Assembly: GCA_028622995.1 (NCBI GenBank)
Contig: JAJQJQ010000020.1
Location: 62,001-126,000, forward strand
DNA length: 64,000 bases
Direction: 5' to 3'
From: Panagrolaimus kolymaensis
Taxonomy: Eukaryota; Nematoda; Chromadorea; Rhabditida; Panagrolaimidae
The notes below the pieces were generated by a model. That model was not told where the DNA came from. It saw only the letters and a list, made by a program, of their open reading frames with translations, and made no database searches. Of this stretch, positions 1-11,570 are shown piece after piece; within the stretch, counting starts at the first letter, position 1, and each line of letters begins with the position of its first letter. The position numbers were made by a program, and so were the translations under genes.

Positions 1-872
1 CTCAACAGATATGATGATGTCAAATGTCTCGATAGTAGCAGAGTCAAACTCAAGTCCAGTCCTGATGGTATCGACTACATCCATGCAAGCTTTGTTCAAG
101 TTCATTCTAATCTCGTTTATGTCTGCGCTCAAGGACCACTTTCAAACACAATAGAACATTTCTGGTTGATGGTAATTCAAGAGAAATCCAAGGTTGTTCT
201 TCAATTATGTCACTTCATGGAAGATGGAAAAGAAAAATGCAATGAATATTATCCTCAAGCTGCGGATGGCGTTGATTGGAAATCATATGGTGCCGTTCAA
301 GTACGTGTTTTGGAACGTACGACAAATGTTGCAGGAATGAAAAAGGTAACGAAGTCTAAAATGCAAGTAAAACTCGAGGATAAAGAAAATATTCATGATT
401 TGACTCATATCTTTTATTTTGGATGGCCTGATCATGCTGTTGCTGAATCCGTTGCTACATGTCGGGAAGTTCGGAATCTGGTTCATCGAACATATGAAAA
501 GAAACCCATCATCGCTCATTGCTCTGCTGGTATCGGTCGAACTGGAACTTTTGTTATGATTGAATTGTATGCACTTTAGTTTAACTTATATTATATATTT
601 TTATGGGTTTTAGAGTATGTCATCGACTCCTGTCAAAGCATGATGCTGATTTTCGAATGATTGACCTTGTTAAAGAACTTCGTGATCAACGTTTTGGCGC
701 AATTCAAAATGATCAACAATATGTTTTCGTATTTCGCTGCGTTCTTGAAATCCTCCTTGCTGAAGATGCTCTTGCTAAAAGCCCAGAAGTCACCAAATTC
801 ATCGAAGATTACGATGCTTTGATTCAACGAAAGAAAGCTGAACGAGCAAAACTTAGAAACAAAACAACATAG
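1..872 (+). CDS. Protein tyrosine phosphatase, 5'-truncated by window edge
   Basis: C-terminal half of a classical cysteine-dependent tyrosine phosphatase domain, which removes phosphate from phosphotyrosine. The frame is open from base 1 (starting LNRYDDV, the usual N-terminal PTP motif). It shows the substrate-loop region (IDYIHASFV), the QGPL block, the WPD loop (FGWPDH) and the P-loop HCSAGIGRTGTF with catalytic Cys and Arg present. An intron of about 45 bases (GTATGC to TTTTAG, near 568-612) joins MIE to LVCHRLL; the second exon carries the final helices (RFGAIQNDQQYVFVF) and a charged lysine-rich tail ending at TAG 870-872. All catalytic residues in view are intact, so an active enzyme is likely. 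Nematodes have large families of such single-domain PTPs, many testis-enriched; the exact member cannot be told. AATAAA-like signals follow in the 3' UTR. Confidence 0.93.
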
Positions 873-881
873 AAAAATACT

Positions 882-943
882 ATTTTTTGATAATAATAAA
901 ATTTTTATGTGTATTATGAAATAAATTTATAGCTTCATTAAAA
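882..943 (+). repeat. Direct repeat copy 1 in phosphatase 3' UTR
   Basis: A 62-base segment beginning ATTTTTTGATAATAAT and ending CTTCATTAAAA, just after the phosphatase stop codon. It recurs at 1888-1949 after the next gene's stop with two differences (T/C and G/A). It includes the likely polyadenylation signal (GAAATAAATT). Confidence 0.9.
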
Positions 944-967
944 CTTAGATATTGAAGACTAATAAAT

Positions 968-1062
968 GCAACAGAACATGATAATATTGACATAAATGGT
1001 GTTCACGAAGCTAAAAACCATCCATTTTTTAAGAATGATAAATGGACTTTTGAAAGCATACG
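968..1062 (+). pseudogene. Isolated AGC-kinase exon fragment (ROCK/MRCK-like)
   Basis: About 31 codons in one frame read NGVHEAKNHPFFKNDKWTFE followed by SIR, then a donor-like GTAATT. This matches the end of the catalytic domain of Rho-kinase/MRCK-type AGC kinases, where the 'K-HPFFK-D-W-(T/W)' block precedes the C-terminal extension. An in-frame TGA lies just upstream, and no further kinase exons are visible on either side between the phosphatase and the next gene. I read it as a displaced or decayed exon; an unseen alternative exon of a neighbouring transcript is possible. Confidence 0.55.
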
Positions 1063-1198
1063 GTAATTTTATCGTTCAAACCAGTCTCAACTTCGCAGCA
1101 AAAAAATTTGAATAATTTGAACTTATCCATACAAATCCAAAAAAAACAATTAAATTGATCCATATAAATTCAAAGAAATTTCCTGGACGTGTTCTACT

Positions 1199-1888
1199 AT
1201 GACTGGTGGAGGTGCTCATATGCCTAGTAAATACATTATCGTCTTCAGCTTCTTGCACAGTTTTAATTTTTACATTTTCAGGCGCAACATCAACTATATG
1301 CGGTGATGGAAATAATAACATGTCTAGTGAAAGAGGAACTCCTGATGATAAATTTTATTTTATGTTTTGAATAATTTCTTATTTCTCTTATTTTTTAGGC
1401 GGTGATGCAACTTCAACCTATTTTGCTGTTAATGGTACTCCTCCAGCTGGTACAACAACTGTCATCGGTGATGGAAATAATAACATGCATGGGTGCTCAT
1501 ATGCCTAGTAAATACATTATCGTCTTCAGCTTCTTGCACAGTTTTAATTTTTACATTTTCAGGCGCAACATCAACTATATGCGGTGATGGAAATAATAAC
1601 ATGTCTAGTGAAAGAGGAACTCCTGATGATAAATTTTATTTTATGTTTTGAATAATTTCTTATTTCTCTTATTTTTTAGGCGGTGATGCAACTTCAACCT
1701 ATTTTGCTGTTAATGGTACTCCTCCAGCTGGTACAACAACTGTCATCGGTGATGGAAATAATAACATGCATGGTAGAAGTGGAGCTCCTGATTATGACGA
1801 GCTCTTTTTTGAACAAATGAAAAGATCGGCATATTTGAAACTTAAAAATATCAACGATCAAAATGATGATACTTGCAAAAAAAACTGA
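1199..1888 (+). CDS. Small Gly/Asn/Thr-rich protein, gene disrupted by tandem duplication
   Basis: Not recognised. Suggested exons are 1199-1226, 1282-1326, 1399-1491/1492 and then, in the second repeat copy, the region from about 1680 to the TGA at 1886-1888. All junctions have GT and TTTCAG/TTTTTTAG. Without the duplication the protein would be roughly 90 residues: MTGGGAHMPS, then two related blocks each ending in GDGNNNM, then an acidic and lysine-containing tail (PDYDELFFEQMKRSAYLKLK). The spliced length of the duplicated unit is not a multiple of three (about 154 nt), so reading straight through both copies breaks the frame; only exon skipping, or a single-copy allele, gives the full product. 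No signal peptide or known domain is visible. Start and exon usage are tentative. Confidence 0.4.
1211..1772 (+). repeat. Exact 281-bp tandem duplication
   Basis: The segment starting GGTGCTCATATGCCTAG at 1211 restarts at 1492, and by eye both 281-base copies are identical, introns included. The unit contains an exon end, a full small exon, two introns and most of the next exon of the Gly/Asn/Thr-rich gene. Complete identity in intron sequence implies a very recent event or an assembly error. Confidence 0.95.
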
Positions 1889-1949
1889 TTTTTTGATAAT
1901 AACAAAATTTTTATGTGTATTATGAAATAAATTTATAACTTCATTAAAA
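1888..1949 (+). repeat. Direct repeat copy 2 after Gly/Asn/Thr-rich gene
   Basis: Partner of the 62-base segment at 882-943, 60 of 62 positions the same, in the same position relative to a stop codon. It shows that the 3' end of one of these two genes was copied from the other or that both come from one duplication. Confidence 0.9.
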
Positions 1950-2121
1950 TATGTATTTGCCAATCTTTTTACTATGCTATTTCATTCTTCGATGGTGGGG
2001 AAAAGACGACACAAAGTCTCAAAACGAAGGTTAAAACACATGCTCTTTTTTTTTACATTTTACATTGATTTGCAACTGTGTGTTCGTTCATTCATTTATT
2101 CGATATTTATCCTTCCAAAAA

Positions 2122-3491
2122 ATGTCAAATTCTGTTAATGAAGATGTTAAAAACGCTATTGTACAATTTGAAAAGCTTCGAGATAAACATGGAGCAGCCC
2201 TCAATAAATCAGCTATGACATTTCAAAATTATTGTAAAGAATTAATTGAAGAACCATTGGAAGAAGTTCATGCGACTCGAGCTGCAGCCGAAGAAGCTCC
2301 CGATCCAGTATTAAGTGTATCAGCTCAAGTTTTAATTGAAAAAGAAATTGTTAAAGCTAGGGATATTATGAATAAAGCGATTGAAGAACATCGATCCCTT
2401 CATAAACTTGTATCACGTTGTGGAAAAGATTTGGATAAAAATTTTGAAGCCAATCTCAGTGGTTTATTACAAAATGAAAAGGATGTTGAAGGAGTTATTG
2501 AAAATCGACAAACCATAAATAAGTTAATGTATGAATTTTTCTTGGATACTGGAATGTCAGAGGTGGCTGAAGCTTTGAAAAAGGTAATACTCATTCCATT
2601 TTTTTCTTCTAACTCTTTAATTACTTTGCAGGAAGCTGAACTTCCAATAAATTCGAAGGAAGAAGCTCCTTCAAATGATTTAAAAAGTGTTATTGAATTG
2701 TACCGAAAGCGGGATCTTGTGCCTTTAATTGAATTTCTCGAACTTTCCACTTATAAAAAGGAACCAGGGTTTAATGATCTCATCTTTGATTTGCATCGTC
2801 AACATATTATATTTCTCCTTGAACAAAATAAACAAAATGCTGCTTTAATTTATGGAAGAAATTTACAACCATTTGCACATACAAAGGTTGATGAAATTTC
2901 ACATTTAATGGGTGGACTTGTTGCATATCCATTTATTCCAGAAAAATATAAAAATTTATTTCATGCAAATAATTGGTTGGTCGTTGAATCAAAGCTTGCT
3001 AAACTTGTATCAAATATTAATAGTCCTCTTGAAGTTTTGTAAGTTTTCTTTTCAAGCTTGTAAGCCCTTTAATGATGATTGTAATAATTTTTTAAAGATT
3101 AACAATAGGAGCAAAAGCAATGCCATCAATGCTTTCAATTAAAAATGTTCTTACTCGATCACCTCTCGTTGCGGCAGATGAACTCCCTATAGCTGTTGAA
3201 ATTCCAACTCCAATTCATTCCACTTTCACATGTCCAATTCTTAAAGTTCAATCAACAGAAAATAATCCACCCATTCGTCTTGGATGTGGTCATGTTATTA
3301 GTAAGGAAGCAGTAAATAAGCTTAGCGCTAGTCGGTAAGTAAAATTTGAGAATAAATTTTTTTTTATAATTAATAGTAACAGATTTCTCAGAAATGCTCG
3401 AAATACTCGACATGGAAATTACAAAATGAAATGCCCATATTGCCCTGAAGAAATTAACACTCATGAAAATAAACGCCTTCATTTTAATTAA
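2122..3491 (+). CDS. RMND5: RMND5/Gid2 homologue, CTLH E3 ubiquitin ligase RING subunit
   Basis: Catalytic RING-type subunit of the CTLH (GID) ubiquitin-ligase complex, cytoplasmic/nuclear, paired in other animals with MAEA. Exons 2122-2583, 2632-3038, 3098-3334 and 3392-3491. The first 160 residues are helical and acidic; then a LisH-CTLH-like region (NKLMYEFFLDTGMSEVAEAL) and a CRA-like region (NAALIYGRNLQPF). The C-terminus has the degenerate RING typical of the family: CPILKVQSTENNPPIRLGCGHVIS, later KCPYCPEE. The Cys/His pattern (CP-L, CGH, CPYC) is intact. I chose the ATG at 2122 rather than the in-frame 2065 ATG because upstream residues are hydrophobic and lie behind a likely UTR, and homologues start close to the helical region. 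An AATAAA follows at about 3610. Confidence 0.9.
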
Positions 3492-4560
3492 AACTTTTTA
3501 TTGTATTAAAAAGATTTGATAATTTATGGATAAAACGAGCCCAATCATAATTATAGTATCTTTTCATAATTTGTACATAAATATTATTATCATGCATCTT
3601 TCCATCATCAATAAAATGTAATTTCTTTGTGTAAATTTTTTATTTCTTTCTCATGGTTCTTATAAATCATCTCAAAGTATACTGTGTTAATCGTGTTAAA
3701 GATGTTCGAGTTTAAAATCGAACCAAAACATTAATATAAAAGTTTCTAAAAAAATTGAATGGGTAATAAAAAAGCTTGAAATTTTCCAAAAAAATATGAG
3801 CTTTATCGTAGTTAGAGAAAAAAAAGAGACAAAATTATTTTAGTATAAAATATTTAGAAAATTTTTGAAGCCATTCATCACCACCAGATAATGCTCACTT
3901 TCTTTTTAATCTATTCTTCTTCTTGGTGTCCAAAATCTTTTCAAGCTGTATATTTTGCTTTAAACTAAATATTACTATGATTGTTTTTTTTTAACATGGT
4001 TATCGAGAAACAAAAATTGATCGAAAAGTAATAACATCCTTGAAAATAAAAAGAGAGGCAAAATTATTGAAAAGCAATTGAATGTCTCCTTGGCTACTTC
4101 ATTTTGTATTGTCATAAATAAAAATGGAGTAAGTAAGGCCAAAACATGCTTTATAGCATTTCATCGAAAAAAATAATATGTATAAAAAATTATGCGTTAT
4201 CTTGGTATCCTTGTGGAGGTATTTGCTAACAATGATTCAGTGATATTTATTTTCTGTAAATGAGGTCGTATAAAAATGACATCTTTTAAAATTTTATCAA
4301 CATTATCGCAAAATTGTGTAATGATTTTCTGGCCATCTCCATTTGTTATGGCTAAGAAACGTTGGCGAAAAGAGATAAATCATGCAAAAGTGGGTCTAAA
4401 AAAGAATGTCCGAAATTACTTGCTTCCTTTTTTTCATTCCATTTTTTTGTTAGTCGTTTTTTAGATTCGTGTTTGAAAACAAGTTGCGTGTTTTTTTCCT
4501 TTTCAATTTTCTAATTTTTATTATTTTTTTAGTCGCTGCTTCAGTATTCCTGATTCATTT
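3492..4560. other. Intergenic, no gene seen
   Basis: AT-rich spacer between RMND5 and the Argonaute gene. A polyadenylation signal for RMND5 (CAATAAAATG) lies near 3610. A lysine-rich open frame around 4348 (MAKKRWRKEINHAK) could be an upstream Argonaute exon, but no convincing donor follows it. Confidence 0.5.
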
Positions 4561-7500
4561 ATGGCTCAAATCTTTGAGCATCGTGAAAATGGCTATTCCA
4601 ATTGCTACAAGCTAAAGTTGGCACCGAACGGATTCGCATATCGTTATGATGTAGAAATCATTGGTGAAAAAGCAAATGGAAGTTCTATTAGTTTGACTGC
4701 TTATGATGAAACAAGAAAGAAGTTAGTTTTTGAATTATTTCTGTCTTGATGTTATTCATATCAATTCATTTTTTTAGGCCATATGGACATCATGATGAAA
4801 TTCGAGCATATTCGTTGCTTACCGCAGCTTATTACGCTACTGATGGATTTGGTCATGCATCTGCTTTACGAATGGTCTATGACAACAGAACAACTTTGTT
4901 TACAAACAAGGAAATTGACATCCGTTTTATGAATACTCATTTATTAAACGATGAATATGGAACTGTTGGTAAAGAATATGTTGGATATCCAGCCGTCGAT
5001 GTCATACTTAAACTCAACAAAACTCTTCGATTCGATGATCCGCGATTTTTTGTTACTGATTTCTCAAATGAAGATCATGACCTTCGTCAATTCTTGGAAC
5101 TCCTGACCACCCAACCGTTGATTGATAGCGCACTTTACTTCAAAGATTCTAATGGTGATAGTTTCAATTTGCATTCTCCCGTTGAAAGGCGCCCTTCATC
5201 TGGTATTTTGGTTTTAAAAAGAATCAAGAAAGGCGTCTCTTTGATTAAAGATGTTGGTGGTTCAAAAATGGCTGTAACTGTTGAAGTTGGTGTATGTCCA
5301 TTTTTTAATCATGCCACTTTGACAACAATATTGGTTGATTTATTCCGCAAAAATCTTCAACAGCTTAATGCTCGTGATTTTCATCAATTCTTAACCTTGT
5401 TTAAAAATGTCAAAGTTGTTCCTAGCTATAATAAATCAAAGTATTACACTATTCAACGCTTAAGTGTCTCCGCTGGTAATAGATTACGGTTGGTTTTCTT
5501 TGTTTTCTCTCTTTTTTTCACTATTAATCTTTTAGCTTCACTGATCAAGAAGGACTCGACATTAGTGTTGTTGAGTATTACCGCCGACATCATGGAATCG
5601 TCATCGAACATCCTCATCTCCCAATGCTTGAAGTTTCCGCTCGATCTGGACAAATGCTTTACTTCCCTCTTGAACTTCTTAATGTTCTTCCTGCTCAACG
5701 AGTACCGTCTGATAAGTTTGATATAATTCATCCCCAATTTTGTAGGGATATTAATCAGGTTTGTTTAAAATTTATCTTTCTATATTTATGTAAGTTAAAT
5801 ATAAAGGCTTTTTTTATTTCAGCTTGGTGCTATGGATCCTCAAAAAAGATCAAGAATGATTGACGAAGCTATGAAAGAAATTCATGACCTTGAACTTTTC
5901 AAATGTTTTGGTATTATTGTCGACCTCAAATCAAATAAAGTATGTTTCGCCACTCATATTACAAGCTCTTTTATTTGTTTTTTAGATTGATTACGGTATT
6001 CGGTACACACCAACTATTGCTAATGCCACGTCAACAAATAAAAATGGTTCATGGAACATTAAAAGATATTCTCAACCTAGTGCGCCCTTGAAAAGTTGGA
6101 TTATTTTGTATGGAGCTGGAGCTACTGAAGCTGATGCCAAGTTTGTGTGGTATCATTTATTCTTGAATGACAGATTTTTATAGGTTATTTATTAAACGAA
6201 TTCGTCTAGAAGCTAGTAAGAAGAGTATTCAAATGGGTGAACCTAAAAGAATCGTTCAATTTCGTAGTAACGATGGCTCAAAATATTGGGAAGAACAATT
6301 CAAAGAGTTTAAGAAGTTGAACCTTGATATTATCTTTCTTGTTGATGCTGATAAAAAGTCTCATAGTTAGTGATAATTTTTGAAAAGTATTTGTTTATAT
6401 AAAGCTTTTAGGTTTGTTGAAACTTTTTGAAATTAAATTTGAAATCCTTACTCAACATGTAACAACCTTCAATGTCAAGAATGAAAAGAATTTTCGAGCC
6501 TTTGAAAACGTTTTCCATAAGACTCATGAAAAATTGGGCGGTCTTAATTCAAAAATTGTTCCTGAAAAAGCTGGGTATTATTTTTTGATGTTTTTTGTTT
6601 AATTTTATTCTGTGTTTTAGCTCGTCCTTATCTCTTGATAACAATAAGATTATGGTATTTGGTTATGATGTCTCTCATCCTAAACAACTTACTCGTGAAC
6701 TTTCTCATTCAAAATCTTATGGTCTTCAATCGTTGAACCCTTCGGTCGTCGGATTATCATTCAACTGTGGAACATATGCTTCTAATTTCATTGGAGACTA
6801 TTTCTTTCAAACTGCAAAAAAAGAAGCTGTGGATGCAGCGTATTTGGAAAAAAAGATTAAAATAGCTTTACAAAAGTGGAAAATCAATCGAAAAGTACCT
6901 TTACCTGAAACAATTTTCATTTTCCGTGATGGTAAGAGTTTTGTGTTCTATTTTCGGATCTTATGTTTACTTTTTTAGGCATTAGCGAAGGTCAATATAG
7001 AATGGCAATTAATGATGAATTGGCGGTCTTCCGCCGAGCTTGTCTCACTTTTGATCGTAGCTTTAAGCCGAAATTTGTTTTGATCGTTGCAACTAAAAAT
7101 CATCTTAAAAGATTCTTCAAACAAAATTCCTCCAATATTGATGTTTCAAGCGTAATCGATAGAAATGTTATTCGCAACACGGTCAATGAATTTTTCATGC
7201 AAAGCGCTAATCCAATCAAGGTTTGTATTATATTTTATTCTTGTTTTTCAACTTAATTTTTAGGCCACTGCAAAACCTCCTAATTTTGTCATCCTTTCAA
7301 ATGAACCTAAATACTCAGAGGACCAAATTCAAAGCTTCAGCGCTTATCTATGCTACCAACATCAGATCGTAACGGCACCAATTTCTCTTCCTGAACCTGT
7401 GATGGTAAATATTTACATTTTTTTGGTTAGTGTTAAATATCTTATTTTTAGCTTTCGCACGAGCTCGCCAAACGCGGTGCCAATAACTTGGAAGAATGGT

Positions 7501-7613
7501 TGAACGTCAATCCAATGCCAAGAGATATAGATGGTCTTCCTGATACTTGTCGCTTGAACGAAGTACTTTGTTATGAAAAGACTCTGCTTTCGAATCAACG
7601 TTTCAACGCTTAA
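4561..7613 (+). CDS. Argonaute with PAZ and PIWI domains and intact DDH slicer residues
   Basis: Small-RNA-binding effector of RNA interference. About twelve exons. After a short N-terminal region come the linker, a PAZ domain (YFPLELLNVLPAQRVP), the MID region (LNLDIIFLVDADKK) and PIWI. Catalytic positions: first Asp in FGYDVSHP (near 6660), second Asp in FIFRDGISEGQY (near 6930-6995), and His in LSHELAKRG (near 7455), giving a DDH triad compatible with slicing. The 'AKRGANN' ending resembles worm-specific Argonautes more than the ALG/Ago1 type, so a WAGO/CSR-1-like member is my inference. Introns are 45-60 bases. The N-terminus is uncertain: frame is open back to an acceptor at 4531-4532, so a further 5' exon may exist. 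Ends at TAA 7611-7613. Confidence 0.9.
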
Positions 7614-8430
7614 TAACTGATTACGTTTTTTACTTTTAATATGTGTTTTTGTTTATTGTATTATTAAGAAAATGTTTACACGTTCATTCATGTATGTACA
7701 CATTATTTTTTATTTATTGTGTGTTAAACATTTTTTCTTATGTCCAGTTTTGTGATAAAAAATATTTATACTTTATTCATGTGGATTATTTTCTATTCTG
7801 GAGGAGAAAAAACAGATAACATCAAGGATTTATTTTACCATGGAATGAGACGCGCATTCCTCACCCGTCTGTGATGTTGAAGCAGCACCAGTTGTTTTCA
7901 GTTATTTAACTACCTGAATGAATGAATGACGACGAACACGAATGGAGGATGATGATGCTTTTCTTTACCAATTCAGCAGCAGTCATCTTTTTCACCTACC
8001 CTAAGGGGATAAAAGCTTGACCCACTAATTATCCGGACAGACTTTCAAATACCCGCTTTTATCCCTTTTTTTTACACTAATTTCTTTTCTTCTTTTATAA
8101 ACGAAATCCAATAATTAACTGCGGTTACGTGAAAAATTACGGACTACAAGTTAATCCTTCAAACGCTTGTCGATTTCCATTTTTTGCAAGTTTTTCCTTT
8201 TTCATGTTTTCCCTTTTTTTATTATTTATTTTTGATTGAATCGAAAAAGAAAGTGAACAGCAGCAGAGGATTTTAGTCAATTATATTCAATTTTATTAAA
8301 GATTTTATACGCATTTTTGCGACGTTTCAATTTCGTTTTCACTCGAGTGCGTCAAAAGAGAAAAGAGACGAAAAGAAAAAAGCTGAAATTCTGGAAATTC
8401 TTTTGGATTTTTTTTTATTAATACAAAAAT
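7614..8430. other. Intergenic / promoter region, no gene seen
   Basis: Spacer between the Argonaute stop and the carboxypeptidase start. It has several short T tracts and a more GC-balanced island at about 7840-8050 (containing repeated GAATGAATGA and GACGATGATG-like triplets). No coding exon or RNA gene recognised. Confidence 0.5.
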
Positions 8431-11400
8431 ATGCGAATATTTAAAACTGTTATAATATTATTATATTTAATATTTGATGGATTTGCGGAAGAATTAAAAG
8501 AAGCTTATAAAGTATTTCGAATATTTCCAAGAGATTGGAGGGATGTGGAAAATATTGCAACATTGAGAAGCATGTCTGAAGACAATGAGGTAATTTCAAC
8601 ATACAATAATTCTTGACACTAAATTAAAAAAATTTAAAATGTTAACGTTTTAAAATGAGCCTTTTTAAAAAATGAATTTTATGTTACACCATCGCAATTT
8701 AGTTTTTTTACTAGCTTTTACTTTTTTATTTTAATATTTTTATTTACATCTTTGATTCAGGTTGATTTTTGGTTGGATTCTCGACAACCCGGCCAATTTG
8801 CTGAAGTAATGGTTTCTCCCCGTTCTCAAGCAGCCGTTCGAGATTGGATGAAAGAGAGAAATTTGCGATTTCGCGTAACTATAAATGATGTTGAAAAACT
8901 TATTCATCAACAAGAACAATCATTTAAACCTACAAAAAAGGCGACTTCCAAAGAATCTTCAATTTCAATGAATGAAAAGGATGACGACCAACAACTTCAA
9001 AAAATTCAACGACTTCGAGATTCTCCCATCATTGATGATAACAAATTTGGTGAGAATATTTATTAAAATCCATGGGTTTTTAACTAAAAATTATTTTAAG
9101 GCGAAGGAAGACCTTTTGAAGAGATATTTCAATTAAAGGGTTTTAATTATCCTTTTGGAGAATACACAAGTTATGCAACGATGCTTCGATTTATGAGAAC
9201 CATAGAATTTTATTATCCCCATTTGGCAAAGCTAATTCGAATTGGAACCACGCATGAAGGTAGACCCATTGAAGGTTTAAAACTAGGTTATCATGTTTCA
9301 AATTCAACTAAAAGAGTTTTTTGGATTGATGGAAATGTTAGTGTCTATTTTTCTTCAAATCAAATTCTTTAAAGTAATTCTTTTTAAGATTCATGCCCGC
9401 GAACATGCTTCCTCACATACAGCTTTATTCATAATAAATCAACTTGTGGGTGGTTATGGCAAAGATCCACTTATCACACATTACATGAATAATTTAAATT
9501 TTCTTATCGTTCCATGTTTAAATCCAGATGGTTATGAATATTCCCGAACTTCATTCTCACCTGAAGTATCGTTGGGTCATATATTGGTTAACAAAATTGT
9601 CTAAAATTTTCTTATTTTTAAGATTCGATTATGGCGTAAAAATCGTTCACCACAAAAATGTGTGGATTCACGTTGGGGAGGACTTCGATGTTGTCAAGGA
9701 GTGGATTTAAATAGAAATTTTGGTTTTCATTGGTCGGAATCTGGGGCTTCCTCAAATCCTTGTTCAGTGGTTTATGCAGGAGAAACAGAATTTAGTGAGC
9801 CTGAAACTAAAGCCGTTCATGATTTTCTTACTTCGGATGAATATCGATATAAACTCGATGGATTTATTACCCTTCATTCATATGGGCAACTTTTTATTCA
9901 TCCATATTCCCATGAAGTTGAATATTATCCAAATGATGTTAGAAAATTGGTAAAATTTTGTAATTTATTTTTTAAAGCCGTTTTTTCATTTTCTCATTTT
10001 CCAAACCTATTGCATTGGCTCAATTATTTTTTTAGGAAAATGTAGCACAAAAAGCTGTTGAAAAGCTCCGAAATGTTTATGGAACTCAATATAGAATTGG
10101 AACAGGAGCAGATTTACTTTCTCCGTAGGTTTAAAATTTATTATTAAATTTATTTACTTTTCGATATTTTAGAGCTGCGGGTGGAAGTGATGATTGGGCC
10201 AAAGAATCATTATATACAAAATACGTTTATTTAATTGAATTACGTCCCCAACTTGAAGGTAATATTTATCCTTCAAAGTTTTTCAAATTATTTTCCATAA
10301 ATTTTAGTATCACGTGGATTTATATTAAATCAAAATGAATTAATTCCAACAGCAATTGAAACATTCGAAGGAATAAAAGCTGTGATTGAAGCTGTTCTTG
10401 AAGAAAATGGAATTAAACCTCATCCATTAAGTTAGTCATTTTCGCTCATTTCTATTGCATAAAAAACTTTTATAGTACCAAAACGCAACAAAGAAGTTAT
10501 GGTAGCTCAAAATTCTCGAGCCCATTCTGTTCCATCGGCTCTGATGCCGGAAGCAAAGATAATAACAGGCGATAAATTTATCAATGGACGGTTTAGCGAA
10601 CCCCAAAATTCCCAAATCGAGTTATCGCCATTCCGAGCTCCAATAGAAACATTTAAACAAAGTGATGGATTTTTGGCTAAAGCAACTTTGACTGTGCATG
10701 AAACTACAACAGAAAAACCCACAGTTGAGGTTACTACCGAAACAAGTACATTTTTTTCAACTATGGATACGACAACTCCATCAACAGCTTTATTGACAAC
10801 AACTATCCCAGTAACTACGACATCCACTGTTCTTACAACTACTAAAACCGCTTCAACGACAACAACAGAAGCGACAACAACGACGGCAGCTACCACTAAA
10901 ACAACTGAAAGGAAAACTACCGAATCTTCAACCATGTCCACTACAACCACCGAAAAACCAACCACCGCTCCATCCACCACTACCACCGAAATCACAACTC
11001 TTTCTTCTACTAAAGTCTCAACTACTACTTCTTCCACAACTACGATACAAAAAGCAATGCAATCTTCAACAGTACTTAAAGCTCTTGAAGCATTGACATC
11101 TCGTCCATCCACAGATACAATGGCACGTAGATTGACTCAAGAACTTTTGAAGAAACAACTTCGTGAGTTTTAATTTATATTATCTTCCACATTTAATCCC
11201 TATTTTTACAGTTCGCTTACAAGCCCTTAAAACTATGAAAGAAGCCATTCGTGAACGAATGTCTTCCACTTCCGCATCAGCGCCTCCATCTGCAACAATA
11301 TATCATGCTCCAAGATTCCTTACACCCAAAGCTCGATTCGAAACATCATTAATACCTTCAAAAACTACTCCGCCAATGCAATTACCTCCTTTGATAGTTG

Positions 11401-11570
11401 GCAAATCCAAAGCTTCAAAAAATCCACTTCGATATCAACCACTTTCAACATGCACGGATAAAAAATATTCATGTACATTTTGGATTAAAGCTGACCGCCA
11501 TGTTTGCGAAGATCAACAAAGATTTATGAAGCTAAATTGTGCGAGATCTTGCAAATTTTGCGATACTTAA
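8431..11570 (+). CDS. Secreted M14 zinc carboxypeptidase with mucin-like stretch and ShKT domain
   Basis: Metallocarboxypeptidase that trims C-terminal residues from peptides, probably secreted and made as a zymogen. Order: signal peptide (MRIFKTVIILLYLIFDGFA), propeptide (VDFWLDSRQPGQFAEV), peptidase domain, Thr/Ser-rich O-glycosylation-type stretch (about 10690-11060), then a C-terminal six-cysteine ShKT domain (CTDKKYSCTFW to CARSCKFC). Zinc ligands: HAREHA (His, Glu) and the His of TLHSYGQL. Also present are substrate Arg/Asn in DLNRNF and the catalytic Glu in YLIELRP. Asp in GGSDDWA points to carboxypeptidase-B-like preference for basic residues. Oddity: the family Tyr248 position reads Ser (LLSPAAGG). 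Introns split it into about ten exons; first exon 8431-8589, second from 8761. C. elegans SURO-1, a cuticle-related enzyme, has this peptidase plus ShKT layout and is a plausible relative, not proven. Confidence 0.92.

Noticed and set aside
10507..11112. A 201-residue minus-strand open frame, very Val-rich
   Set aside because: It is the antisense of the Thr-codon-rich mucin stretch (ACA/ACT read backwards as Val codons) of the carboxypeptidase.
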